Shown here: piece after piece, positions 40,883-53,196 of the stretch
Position numbering within the stretch: the stretch's first letter is position 1
Layout: the number at the start of each line of letters is the position of its first letter
Assembly: GCA_903813345.2 (NCBI GenBank)
Contig: CAIIXF020000004.1
Location: forward strand, 14,269,196-14,329,195
Source of the DNA: Owenia fusiformis
Lineage: Eukaryota; Annelida; Polychaeta; Sabellida; Oweniidae
Direction: 5' to 3'
DNA length: 60,000 bases
Notes under the pieces: generated by a model
What the model was told of the DNA's origin: nothing
Databases searched by the model: none
The model's input: the letters and a program-made list of their open reading frames with translations, nothing else
Position numbers and translations under genes: made by a program

Positions 40883-42354
40883 GGAGGCTCTATGTGCCTC
40901 ATAGATAAAGTGGATTAAAACGAAAACAAAATGAAACGAAACCATTTTTAATCAAACGTTATGATCTCATGTATCTTTATTGACACTACATATCGCCGAG
41001 TGTTTATTACACAAACGCGTCAATGTATTACTTTATCTTTTGTCATGAATCAATATTGTCATTTTAACAACTTTTAAATGATGTGTTTACATCAACTGTG
41101 ATCAATAAACATCTAATTTAAATCACGCCAAGTTCCCCTAAATTATAATCCTAACCTTAAAAATATATGGGGACCATGCTTACATCAGGCAGGACCTAAA
41201 TATTTTTATGGTTATGCCTGTAGGTCATGTGTATTTTGTCATGCTTAACCCCGCTTAACCCATGCCGCAATTTGATCTGTATAGAGATCATTGATTGGAA
41301 AATGTTATCCAATTGACTAGTAATAATTGTATTCCAAGAAAAACTTAACTTTGAGTTTATCCTTTTAATTGCAGTTAGTGGTGTTGTCTTCGTAGTTCAG
41401 TATATCATAAGGTTATAATGGAGGAGGCCGACGACATTTGGAATCTTTTCGCTGCTAAAACTAACAATGAAATTTCTTACCTCAACATTTTGAATATTTT
41501 TGTTCTTGAGATTTACATAAACACCCCAATTTTGACATATCAAAAACGAAACGAAAATATTTATTTTGAAGGTTACATTTAATGTTTCATAATTGATTGT
41601 AACATGACCAAAACACTTATGGATTATTTTGATAAGTACATGTACGTCATACAATATAATAGAGTAGAGATATTTCTTCGAATAACCACTCCCAAGCGCG
41701 TAGCTACGTTGAGGCAAATGAGGCAGCTGCCTCGTCGCTTTTTTCAGCCTTTGAAAAATAATGTTCGGATATAAAACTATTAAAATGAGTATAGTATCTT
41801 TTTCTTGAAAACATACCATTAAAATAACAGCTTGTGTTCTGTTGATTTTATCTAAATATAATTTCATGTACCCTTTATATAGAACTTAAAATAGCCAACT
41901 CTCAAGACACTTGCGTGCGATTTTATACCGTTCGCATATCGCATCAAATTGTTAGCCTTCGTTTTTTTAACCAAATTATAACGGCGCCATGTTCAGATTT
42001 TTGATTGATATTATGATATAAGACTCACTGTGGCAAGTAGATCAGGTATACCTTAATATTAATGGTATTTCTTTTTTAATATCGCCCAGATATAACGACC
42101 TAGGAAGGTCTATCAACACTAACCTACTCAAGGAAATATCATTATTCGAAATTCAATTTTACCCTGGTAAAAAATCATTTTTATAACTTCCAGCATAAAG
42201 TGTAAAACTTAAAAGTAATCAATGTGCACTGCGCTGAAACGCCGATCTTTGAAATTCATTTTTTTATTATTTTTTTATTTTTCTAATGAAAGTATAATAT
42301 TTCTCAAACGTACTCAGACAACCAATTTTACTTTTGTCAAACAATTCTCCAAAG

Positions 42355-42735
42355 GACGATTCTCGGTTTGGAGAACAGTCTCCTGGGCTAATATTTTTTT
42401 TCATGAAAAATATAGAAATATTACCCAAATTAAACTATGAATATTCAAAAGAGGACATTTAAATCCACAAGATGTAAAAATATCAAATTGGTCTGGAGCA
42501 GGGATAACACTCAATTAGACCGATTCTAATAAAATACAAGTCTCGATTTGGGGAAAGAAGTTCATCAGTGTACTGCGCTAATATTTTTTTGAGAAAAATC
42601 TAGAAATATTACCCAAATTAAATTATAACTATTCAAAAGAGGACATTCAAATCTATATTATGTAAAAAAATCAAATTTGTCCGAAGCAGGGATACTGCTC
42701 ATTTAGATTGATGAACTTCGTTCTCCAAACCGAGA
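42355..42735. repeat. Tandem duplication of ~185 bp flanked by an inverted 16-mer
   Basis: Two copies share CTAATATTTTTTT, TAGAAATATTACCCAAATTA, TATTCAAAAGAGGACATT and GAAGCAGGGATA-like blocks. TCTCGGTTTGGAGAAC at the left returns as GTTCTCCAAACCGAGA at about 42720-42735. Confidence 0.75.
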
Positions 42736-43107
42736 ATAGTCCTTACAATTATAGCATTTAAATCACTGATCTTTTTGAATTACGAAAATAGACACAAGTA
42801 ATTATATAGTCTGATTCCATCGTGCACCGACAGGATATATTAATAAGTATATTGTATGGCCAGTATATTTGATAAAAACGCTGTAAGTATATTACACGAT
42901 GATAATGTTTGTTTGCCATATGAGATCTATGAAAGATTCAGTTTAAACGATAGATTTTTACTTGGGAGGAAAAAAGCAAGTATATTCTTATCTGATACAA
43001 CCGATGAATATGAAAAAACTGACTTTTATCTGTATTTCATTGATTGCTATATTTTATGCCACCAGAGTGATATCGTGTTTTTACATTACCTATACCATAT
43101 ATGTATA

Positions 43108-43641
43108 CAGTGCGTCCCAAAAAACGCAACAAAGAAAAACATTGCAAAATCACAAAACCAGTGACGATTACATCAATTTCATTTAGTAAACATATGGAAA
43201 AAGTGGCATAAACAGTCGTTGCCTGTCATCTTATGAAAGATTAATCATGAAAGATTACATTCCCTTTCCCATGACCACTATTTCTCTACACACATGCCCC
43301 TTCACATGACCACTATTTCTCTACACAGAGCGGACTGGCCTGTGTGTCCATGTCGCACACCTTTTTATGAATCATCTGAGGTTCTGGCCGAGAGTAGCAA
43401 CCTCATTGATGACTCTTTGTTAACTGTTGCAATGTCTAAAACTTGGTCCAGAGCAGATTTTGGCACGTTTTGCAAAAGGAATGATTATTCAGTGGTCCGT
43501 GGTCTTATATGAATAATTGACATACCATTGGAAAGAGGAGATATGTGGCTTCCTGGTAAACTAAATCAAATTGATGTTATCATCACTGGTTTTGTGATTT
43601 TACAATGTATTTGTTTGTTGCGTTTTTTATGGGACGCATTG
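43108..43641. mobile_element. Tc1/mariner-type MITE with TA target duplication
   Basis: Long terminal inverted repeats: CAGTGCGTCCCAAAAAACGC at the left and GCGTTTTTTATGGGACGCATTG at the right, with homology continuing through CACAAAACCAGTGA / TCACTGGTTTTGTG. TA flanks both ends. The 534-bp length, lack of transposase and an internal CATGACCACTATTTCTCTAC duplication mark it as non-autonomous. Confidence 0.88.
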
Positions 43642-44395
43642 TATTGTTATTGTCTCTAACTTAAAAAAAGTGGACGATGTTCGGCGTCCGTCGCTCAGCG
43701 TTGTAACAAATTGTTGCTGAAAAGTTTGCCTGTTTGATATTGTTCTACTAAATCTGCCCCTTTCTGTAAAACTGAAGAGTTGTTTTATAAATAAATTGTT
43801 CAAAAGATGACTTCTTTCGGTCCGAATTTGTATATTAAGCGGGATATTAAGCTTACTCAATTGCGTTGGGTTGAAGTATCATAATGCGTTTTGCGTTGTG
43901 ACAATGAAATAGTTTTGCCTCGTCGCTTTTTCCTTCCTGGCTACGCCACTGATGTCTCCTAACTCAAATCAGATTGTAAACAAGTATGAAGACATGTCAT
44001 GTGGTTTGGATATTTGGATTATCTTATTGGCATTAGACACTTTTTTGTACTAAAATTCTTTGCTTGGAATGTTGGGGCCTGATTTTCGTATGGCTGGAAG
44101 TTAATTTACTGTGTTTTCTCTGACTGTGTTTTGGAGACTTGGATGTTTCTTCTTCTGCGTTTTTACTCCTATCCCTCGAATCGCATTGTTCGACTATATT
44201 CTAACGGTAATTGTGAACATTGTTAATCACCTTGTTTCATAATGGCCTTCGCACAAATATTTGTGCGAAAAAGCAACATAGGTTTGCTATTGCATGATCA
44301 TTCAGCAAAGACTACAGGCAAGATAAATCTTAATAATTTATCTAATATAACTATATATTTGCCACAAGTCATAGAATCCAGCCCAACTTTTTACT

Positions 44396-44512
44396 TGACT
44401 TTAGACACGCTTATCACGATCAAGCGTGTCTAATCGCGATCTTACACTGACGAACGACCAATATCAGTGTAATATTGGCAATATTAATGCCGATCGTCAG
44501 TGTAAGAAAAGC
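44396..44512. repeat. Two adjacent hairpins
   Basis: AGACACGCTT...AAGCGTGTCT (about 44402-44430) is followed by CTTACACTGACGA...TCGTCAGTGTAAG (about 44441-44505), the latter with an inner ATATTGGC/GCCAATAT-like pairing. Confidence 0.65.
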
Positions 44513-44669
44513 GAGGGACTAAATACGTGAATTGTGTCTTTGTTAACATATAAAACCTAAAACCATCGACACATTCTCAAACTAGACTATCTTCCTTTAC
44601 TTCGAGCCAAATTATTATCCACAACGTGACTTATAAGTAGGTGTAAATCGGGAAATAAAAAAATCTTAC

Positions 44670-44700
44670 CGAAACCTAGTCCCGGAGGAAGTTCCGCCAT
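44670..44700 (-). CDS. Possible first coding exon (MAELPPGLGF) of a minus-strand gene
   Basis: An ATG in good context (ATCATGG) is followed by ten codons and a consensus donor TTTCG/GTAAGA, in a locally CpG-richer patch. The phase would join in frame to the acceptor just before the GPCR start (37886), but an unrelated gene or chance is equally possible. No other exon is known. Confidence 0.25.
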
Positions 44701-45186
44701 GATACACCGACGATACGTCTGTGTAATTAGGTGGGTAGCAGTGATTATGACAGATAAACAAGAATGCAAATCTAACTCAATATGTCGATGAATTGGTAGG
44801 CTTATTCCACTCTAAACTAAAAATGTTTAAATCATAAGGGATTCGTTTTTTGGGTAATGATATTGATTCGTGAGAAGTAAAGAGACATTTGACAATGTTT
44901 CCAAGGATCTTAATGTAGATTTAGAGTAATTTGAGGTTTTCCTACTCTCTGGCTGAACATACAGTATAGACGATTATTTCCCGCGATTCTTATTATCCCT
45001 CTTGAATAGTGCAATGGAATCTTTTAAGACATTTGTATTTCCCCCTGTAGTATTCTAATATCCGTTGAAGATCCATTGAGGATATCGTTGACATGATTTA
45101 TCATAATATGACATATATCTGTACGTAAAAAAAACATTAAAGGCTCGTCAACCGCACTGATGATGTCAAAAACAATTTAAAATATC

Positions 45187-45300
45187 ACTTTTTTTTTGTC
45201 CCAAATTTTTTTTGTCCCAATTTTTTCTTTCCCACCCAAGGGGGGAGAGGCGGGCCCCCGCCCCCAGCCCCCCCCCTCCCCCAATCCGCCAGTGGGGTTA
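45187..45300. repeat. Remnant of GGCGGATC-end element
   Basis: TTTTTTTGTCCCAA and GGGCGGGCCCCC-like runs end in CCAATCCGCCAGTGG, the terminal motif of the 25237-25508 family. The other end was not found. Confidence 0.5.
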
Positions 45301-45486
45301 ATGGCCAACCTAGTTCGATGAAGGAAACCCGTAAACGTTTCCTTGTCACTGTGACATATCTAGTTGCATTGCTCAACGTTAAACTCGTATGAGCGACTCC
45401 CTATTTATATAGCTTAAAATATTTTATCTCCATGACTTTACTTATCTTTACCACTTGATATATGGGCTAATTTACGATAATTGATA

Positions 45487-46575
45487 TTATTACCACCTTG
45501 CCGGGCCAGTTCTAGGGGGTTTAGTGCTAGTTTAGAGGGCATTCATTTTACTATATCGACCTGAGAAATGTTTGACGTCATAGTGGTGGTCCATATGGAC
45601 CGGTCTAGAATACATCTGGACCGGCAATTTTCCCCGGGAAATTAGATATCGTTCAATGCGTAAGATTTTCTTGCTGTTTCAGTCCTGGTCGTTAACGGTG
45701 GTAATAATACTAATAACGTCATTTCTGAGAGCAATATAGTGAAATATTGGACCTTGGGCCTTCGGCCCTTGGTCCAATATTTCACTATATTGCCCTTAGA
45801 AATGACGTTATTGTACTATTCTACGAAGCTGTTGTTGTACTAGAGACTGCGACATATATGTTGATGTCGTTTTCTTCGGATTACAATTTTTTTAACTTAT
45901 CATCATGAATATAGGGTTGGGACCTCAAAACAACGGAATGCCGTTGTAAAAGAAATTATGGTCCCTTGGGGATTATGGTCCACTTTCTTAAAGGCCCTTA
46001 CTGGTCTTGATTGTGGATACGATAATAAGGGAAAGAGTTCTATTTAAGACACCATATAAATCCAATACAATTGCACATACTTGCTAGTTTCCACTGACTG
46101 TATGATTGCATTAGATTTCATTCTGATACTAAATACAATATTATTACCACCTTGCCGGGCCAGTTCTAGGGGTTTTAGTGCTATTTTAGAAGGCATTCAT
46201 TTTACTATATCGACCTGAGAAATGTGTGACGTCATAGTGGTGGTCCATATGGACCGATGTAAAAGGGTAGGAGGTCCTATCAAATTATGGTCCTACTCTC
46301 CATTGATTTATATGGTGACCTCAATACAACTCTTTTCCCTCATTATCTTATACGCAATCGGGACCAGTAAGGGCCTTTAAGAAAGGGGACCATAATCCCT
46401 CGGGGAACATCATTTCTTTCACACCGGTCTACAATGTATTCTAGACCGGCAATTTTCCCCGGGAAATTAGATATCATTCAGTGCGTAAGATTTTCGAAAA
46501 CATGTGTTTCCTTCGGCCCTCAGTCCAATATTTCACTATATTGCCCTTAGAAATGACGTTATTGTACTGTTAACA
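45487..46575. repeat. Duplicated repeat block with strong hairpin and nested insertion
   Basis: A segment beginning ATTATTACCACCTTGCCGGG and containing TGACGTCATAGTGGTGGTCC occurs at 45487-45672 and again at 46140-46260 plus 46425-46500. The second copy is split by about 165 bases that are an inverted copy of about 45911-46060. Between them, 45704-45815 is a near-perfect hairpin (ATATAGTGAAATATTGGACC facing GGTCCAATATTTCACTATAT). Confidence 0.8.
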
Positions 46576-46576
46576 T

Positions 46577-49500
46577 ATAAAATATAGCGTCCTATAAACT
46601 AAACACTTGAAGATGTTTAATTAATGCCTTGGTTTGTATATATTTTTAACTTTTAATGTTGCAAAATGGTAAAATTGATCACACCCTCTTTTCAACATTT
46701 TGATCGAATGGGATTCTAAGATGTTTCAAAAAATACTTCCCATTGTCTAATAATTAAAATCTTCATATTGTTTTATCAGACAAAGTCAGTAGATGTTCCT
46801 TGAATACTAATAAGTGATGCACCCAATGCATTTTTATTTTGAACCTAGAAAATGAACGTTTTTTGCCACTTTTCACCAATCATCAAAGCATTTGGGGGGG
46901 GGGGGGGGTGGGGAGGGGTTGTACAACTACAAGATATACAATTTTTAACAAATTCAAGTGACTAATTACCTCTAAAGGAGCTCTTCTTTACCTAGAGAGC
47001 ATAACTTTCGAAAAAGAGTTGTTTTGGACCACCTTTATACTCATCCAAATAAGTGAAATGTAAGAACCTGATTATCAAGTGATGTTGCCATAGCAACTGA
47101 AATGTTAGACATATTACATAAATGATATGATGAATTGTTTTATCTTCACTTCTAATCATGTTATATCCTTCAGATAGCTTAAGATTCAAGAATATGAAGA
47201 AAATGATGAAAACCCACAAAATAATGCATTTTCAAGGTAACAAATAGTGTTATATTACTGTTGCTATAGCAGCAGAATTAGATCTTTCTTGATTTTCACC
47301 ATACAGATTAAGCAACATACTAAAACTAATTCCAGGAAACAAGTCTATATCATTATTAGTGCCTGGGATATAAAGGTGTTTAAAGTGGGGTATGAGAAAT
47401 GCTCTGAAGAGAGTTGCCCAAGTGTGCTGAAAAGTTGAAAACATTGTAATCCGAAGAAAACGATTAGCTTTGAACTTTCAGCCAGAATATCATGGACATG
47501 TGTTTATTTTTTGTTGACCAGACTTCAAGTAATCATTACCCCAAGGTACCTGCAGCTGTTTGGAATAGTGCTTATCTTTTTAAAAATGTCGCTACAATGA
47601 TGGATTTTCAGACAATTAACAAATATTTTATTTTTTTGGCAAATATAAACTCGCATTTCTTAACCTATAATGTATCGATTGCGTTGATACTTTCCAATAG
47701 CATATTAATAAAATGCATGTGCGACCAACTCTTGAAAACAGGATGTTTGACATGTCTTGATCACATAATTAAGTATGTCTACTATATATATATACGATTT
47801 GTCAAATATGTGTATCCTCCAACACATTGGCCATGTAAATAAACACTATTGATACATTATTTGGTGAAAGCTATGTCAGAAGGTGTATTTATATAACCTA
47901 TCTTAAATTGCAGACAATGGGGATTTCTAGTGTATTCCAAAAGTAACAGGACTGGTGTTGGTATTTTGTCAATTCTGCACCGAGGGTGTTCAAATGTTCA
48001 CAAATTGTACTTTGAAGTAGTGCAACTAAAATTGTAAAGTTTCAGAAAAATTATAAAATGTGGGTATTGTTATGGTTGCTAAAGAAACATGACATAACAA
48101 TACCCGGGGCAACTTTTTCATGAAAATTACAAAGAAAATTATAAAAAATCTGAAATAAAAATGCTAAATATTAAAATTAAATGGCGTTTGTCGTTCCCTA
48201 TGATGATTGTTTGGCCTTTACCCGCAATGATAAATGTTGCATGCAAATCTTAGTCATTGTGAGTGCCAGGATACGTTTATATCGATTCCAATGAAAATAA
48301 TCTCTGTCCAATTAATCCAGTTTTCTCTCTAAACTGTTCAATTTATGTGGAGAGGAGCAGATTTTGGTCCCAAAATTCTAAAATATATATCTAAAAACAT
48401 TCAAATATTAGTAAAAAAAGCATACGATCCGCAGTCTAGAAATTATAAAATGTATATATGCAACAATGCAAGCGAAGCTTAATGGCAGTGGATGTTTACA
48501 ACTAAATACAATTGTTTCAATAAAATAACACGTACATGAAAACAATGTCATCCATATTAGTGCTCAAATGGTTAAAATATTAAAGAAGCAAAAATAAGCA
48601 GTAGTCTAGAAATTATCAAATCTATATATGAAACAATATAAATGAAGCTTTATGGACATAGGATGTTTACAACTGAATACAATTGTCAACATAACACATG
48701 AAAAGATTCCCAGTAATATTGGTGTTTAAAGGGTTCTTCTAAAATCAACATATACCCATTTGAGAAAAGCATAAACATTTACGTAAATTAGCACATTATA
48801 TAACTGTTTATGTTGGATTAACATTATCTATTTGTAGATTATTTTAAAAATCATTTTTGTCATGGGCTTTTCAAATATAGTGAACTTCTGAAAATATATG
48901 ATAAATTTTTCTTGTTTTTTGAAAATATCAATGATTTTCGAAAAAACAAATGTCATGGTTCTTTATCCTTTATTAAACCAAGTTTATAAAAAAATTAAAA
49001 AAAAGAATCAAAATATTTTATTTTACCCACACGACGTAAAGATATGTAGTACAGCCCCGCTTTTTAACCAACGTTAGGATTCAAATTGTTAATTATACAA
49101 AACCGCTATTCACACAAATGCCCAAAAAATCAGAAATTACTTCAAACATTTCTATTCCATAATATATATTCATCATCCCAATTGCTCTGAAAAAATATAT
49201 ATCATGACATCCTTTGTTAGAAAATGGAAAGAAGGCGCCACTATCGTAGCTAATTAAAAATTCGCTGACCACTTTTGAGACAAGCACCTCATATATTCTT
49301 GAAGCCTAGGGTATATGCTAATGGTTGAAAGAGTCACATTCCATAACTTTTACATTTTCAGTGGGAGCCAGATAGCAACAGGAGTAGTTCGGTTTATTTG
49401 CTAACCAGATGGCTACATTATAATGTCAAACACAATACTCGCGGCACAATTCAGGATAATGATTGTGCTTCATTGTATTGCTCATGACATAACATTCGCA

Positions 49501-51690
49501 GCGTTTTAAGCAAAATCCATCTCATTTTAGTCCGCTAGATCTCACCGTACGCAAAAGATATCTCTTTGGAGTTAGGCTTAATTCTCGGTATGTTCACATC
49601 TTAATAATAGTGCAAAGGTATTATGGCTTCAAATTCTTAGTAACCTGAGTTGCCATAAACGCTCAATAATTTAGCCGAGGGGTGTGTGACAAAGATCTTG
49701 AACTTCAATCTAGTAGTAACCGTAAATAGACGTAAGTTCAAGGAGAGTTGTGTCAAGGGACCAAAAGTCATGCAATCGTTCAAATACAGGTGTTTACAAT
49801 TAGTCAATTCGTAATGTGCGATTTAGTTTCAATTGGTGATTATGCCATGCAATATTTATTGTAAAACAGCTAAGATTTATTACAATTGATTTATTTTGGT
49901 AAAGTATCGGAGGCTCACCTTCGGGTTGGGATTGGGGTTTGATCAAAATACATGGAAATAAACAAAATACAACGGTTTTAAACCAAAACTGAATCACGGG
50001 GAATTATGTTAGTATGACAATTAAAGTGTACTTGCAGAAAACGTGCGGGAGGAACGAAATACAACAAAACGAAACCATTTCATAAAAAGTCAAGATCCTT
50101 TATCTGACTTAATACTGACAACTTGATAGACACTTACATTACTTTTTGACAGTGATTGTTTGTTTAAGAGAGAGGAATCAAATAGGTCATCGCTCTTATT
50201 TATTCATTTAAGAAGCTTTGAATTAGAATATGACAATAAATGGGTGACACAAATTGTGTATATTCCCGACTTTGTGGTAAGTTACATATAGAAACAGACG
50301 GAGGTCATTTGTGTGTAAATTCTTACAATGGGTAGTTACTAATACCGCATGCCACAAAAAATGCTACCCACCCACACAATGTTTTATAACTTTTTTGTCT
50401 GAAAAGATTCTGACTTGTTTTTTGGCAAATGAAAACTACATTCCATTTGGGAACTCAACGAAAAGTTTCAGGTGACAATCTATCTCGTTTACGCCTTTGC
50501 TGGCACAACTGGGTCTTACACAAAAACGACACCCCTTTTTGTAACATAATTTTTGAATAATAATAATAATTTTATATGATTTTATACAACAACATCATCT
50601 TGTGTTTAATAGAATTGACTTGTTCATTTCCCTGAAAGTACAAGCAAAAGCCATTATTTTCACAAATAATCTATCCTCCATTTTCATTAAATACAAAATA
50701 AGATATTAACCCTTTCATCACCAACTATTTTTTGGCCTTAGCAACACAACAGTATACATATTAAGATGTTTGAACTCCGCGGTTATGATAACATTTTCTG
50801 TTTGAAGTGTCAACCAAACATACATGTATTTCATATTATATAGTTTTCGTTGATTTTTTCTTAAAAAACAGGAGAATGAACTTTAATTGCATTAAGAATA
50901 TATTTGTGTCTCTCCTACATGGTCAGGTGTATGACTTTGCTTCTCCCCTTAGTTTATATGAGGATAGGAAGGTGGTTGTTTTTGAAAATGTATGGTTTCA
51001 GAATGCCTATATGGACTGTTATGTCTAAGAAACTATGCATTGGAATCACTCCATATCTTGTATTATGCATGTTTGAGATGGAATTGAACATTAGAATGAA
51101 TAAAAAAGATCATGCATGTAGAAAATGAGGTCCAATTTCAAATATTTGGCTAAATGGACCTAACATTAACATTGATATGCAGTGAATCATTAATACATTT
51201 TGTTTAGATTACGTGTGGTACTTTGATATTAATTATAGCATTGATAAGTACTGCACCTATATGGACAGATTTAAAAAGATAATGAGGTCAAGAGGGATAT
51301 TAAAAGTTAATACACGCTTGCTGCCATCTTAATATTCTCAGGAGAAAATTAGTAACTATATTTTCAAATCTCATATCTACTGAAAACCAAAATGCTAACA
51401 CATTTTGTAACTTATGGGGTCATTGCACTTCATGATCCCTATCTCAGCCGTTCTGGGTTCAAACTCTTAAACATTCTGTAAATTATAGTTTGGCATTGAA
51501 TTAGTTATTTATCATTGTAAACCTACGAGTAATCTATCCTGGCCATAGGTGCAATTGTCATTTTGAAATAGATTTTCATGGAATAAATAAATGACCCCTT
51601 GTGGATGAAAGGGTTAATATCTACTTTTGAATTCACCAAAAACACATATTAAAATCGACTAAAACATAAAATTGTTGTAAAATGCTATCT
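46577..51690. other. Gene-poor AT-rich region
   Basis: No exon, RNA gene or protein homology recognised across about 5 kb. It contains a G run near 46891-46908 and a tandem duplication at 48432-48740. Frames of up to 116 codons here have AT-driven compositions and no motifs. Confidence 0.45.
48432..48740. repeat. Tandem duplication of ~170 bp
   Basis: Both halves share GCAGT-AGTCTAGAAATTAT, TATATATG-AACAAT, GAAGCTTTATGG/GAAGCTTAATGG and GGATGTTTACAACT-AATACAATTG. Moderately diverged. Confidence 0.7.
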
Positions 51691-51909
51691 GAAAACTGAT
51701 TTTAAGATTATCCTATATGAGGTTCAGGATATTGGGATTATCCCGAGGCCAATATAATATATCTGCCCGAGGGCCGTAGGGTGCCGTTGTTTTCTAACAC
51801 ACTGTACATATTGTCGACCATGTAAAAAAAGTTCCCAATTTCGTCTTAATGTTGTCAGATTCTCGGTATCTAGTTTTTGTTGAATCTGACAAGACACATA
51901 ATGTGAGTA

Positions 51910-52550
51910 ACACCCCAGTCACATTTCCTACGGCGACCGTACGGTCTATAGCTATCATTTCTGTGGTCAGTAACATTTTTTACGCTCGTCGTAGAATTTC
52001 TGCGGTCTTATACGTTTGCAGTCACATTTCCTACGGCAGCCGCACGGCGAGTTTTGAATTTCTGTTGATTACCATTAATTCTTCTTTTTATTTTATCGAT
52101 ACCAGTAATATTTATAAATGTTGTTTGTGGTATTAGGTTATAGTATCGAATAAAAAGTGAAAGATAAGTTGCTGTAGTATCAGTCAGTATACGTAATTGT
52201 GTTGTGTTTACAGCAAAGATATGACCAAAAACTGACATACAAACCGTTTCCTACAGCCTAAAGCCTACAGGAGACGTAAGTCTACGGCAAGCCCGATGTG
52301 CAGCCACCGTTGGACCTTTCTGTGGTCTGGCAACGGCCTGTTGATTTCTACGTGGACCGCAGAAATGAACAAATATTATAACCCGGAGTTATAATTTTTC
52401 ACGGCTACCTTGCGGCCTGTAAAAAACTGGATACGCCGTACGGAGGTCGCAAGACGAGTGTAGTTCTTCTACGCTTGCCGAATAAATTCAGTGATTTAAT
52501 TGATCTGAGGTCGACGTACGGCCGGCGTGCGACAAATGTGACTGGGGTGT
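51910..52550. mobile_element. MITE with ACACCCCAGTCACATTT ends
   Basis: ACACCCCAGTCACATTTCC at the left and AAATGTGACTGGGGTGT at the right are inverted. CCTACGGC/CGCCGTACGG-type CpG-rich motifs are spread through the subterminal parts, and CAGTCACATTTCCTACGGC recurs internally at about 52019. No transposase. Confidence 0.8.
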
Positions 52551-53033
52551 AATGCTTTCTTAATGGTCGAACGAAAACTTCATAGAACAGAACTGAGAGA
52601 GCGGTATGGTTTACACAAGTTTCGAGGACTCCTTAAAAAGACAGCTGCTTGTGTGTTCTCTGAGTCCCATAGAGGAAGTCGATTCTAAGACCAGTGTTCT
52701 TCAGACGACGGCATCACGTGCGACATGCATGCTTTGTAAAGTACTTCCACTTGGGGCTACCAACACAATGCTTTGATTTACGGATACCCTGCTGTCAACG
52801 ATATGCCAAACTTTAAGGTATTTGGGTAGTGAGTCCGAAAACGATCTTTACTCCAATATATACCAAATCGTTGAGAGACATCTCTCTGATTGTTTAGTAA
52901 TTTTATCCAAATGTTTGTCTAATTCGTCCATTTTGAATCCTTACACTTTGCCTAGCGTGAGCTTCAACAAATCATGACGAAATGATAAGTTAAGGAATTA
53001 TTTATTTTATTTTATTAATAAAATGTACCAATT

Positions 53034-53196
53034 TTATAATAAATATATACTAATAATCATTAAAGTTGCTAGAAATAATTGTTTAAATTGTCCAATATCA
53101 TGTACATGCGGTCCGTTGTTTGAAGGGCTGCTGCGCCTGGCTAACGTACACTCCGGAGATGCTACGTTGTCCACGCATAGAATATGTACCATCTCC
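53034..53196 (-). CDS. Terminal exon with hydrophobic C-terminal tail
   Basis: In phase with 53614-53700 (GA + G makes Glu). It encodes two Cys, a Ser/Asn-rich linker (RRSSPSNNG) and 14 hydrophobic residues to the stop, the layout of a GPI-anchor signal or a tail anchor. Confidence 0.55.

Larger units (their letters stand above)
41690..43955. mobile_element. Possible composite element with GCGTAGC ends
   Basis: The left edge GCGTAGCTACG and right edge GGCTACGCCACTG are inverted. Just inside both lies CTGCCTCGTCGCTTTTT or GCCTCGTCGCTTTTT in direct orientation. CAGTGGCGTAGC-type ends are common in animal DNA transposons (hAT-like). It contains a tandem duplication and a nested MITE. Weakly supported as one unit. 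Confidence 0.4.

Noticed and set aside
41397-41867. 156-codon minus-strand frame
   Set aside because: AT-driven composition and no recognisable domain. It crosses the edge of the GCGTAGC-end element.
47492-47842. 116-codon plus-strand frame
   Set aside because: No motif, no splice or neighbour support, and composition typical of random AT-rich DNA.
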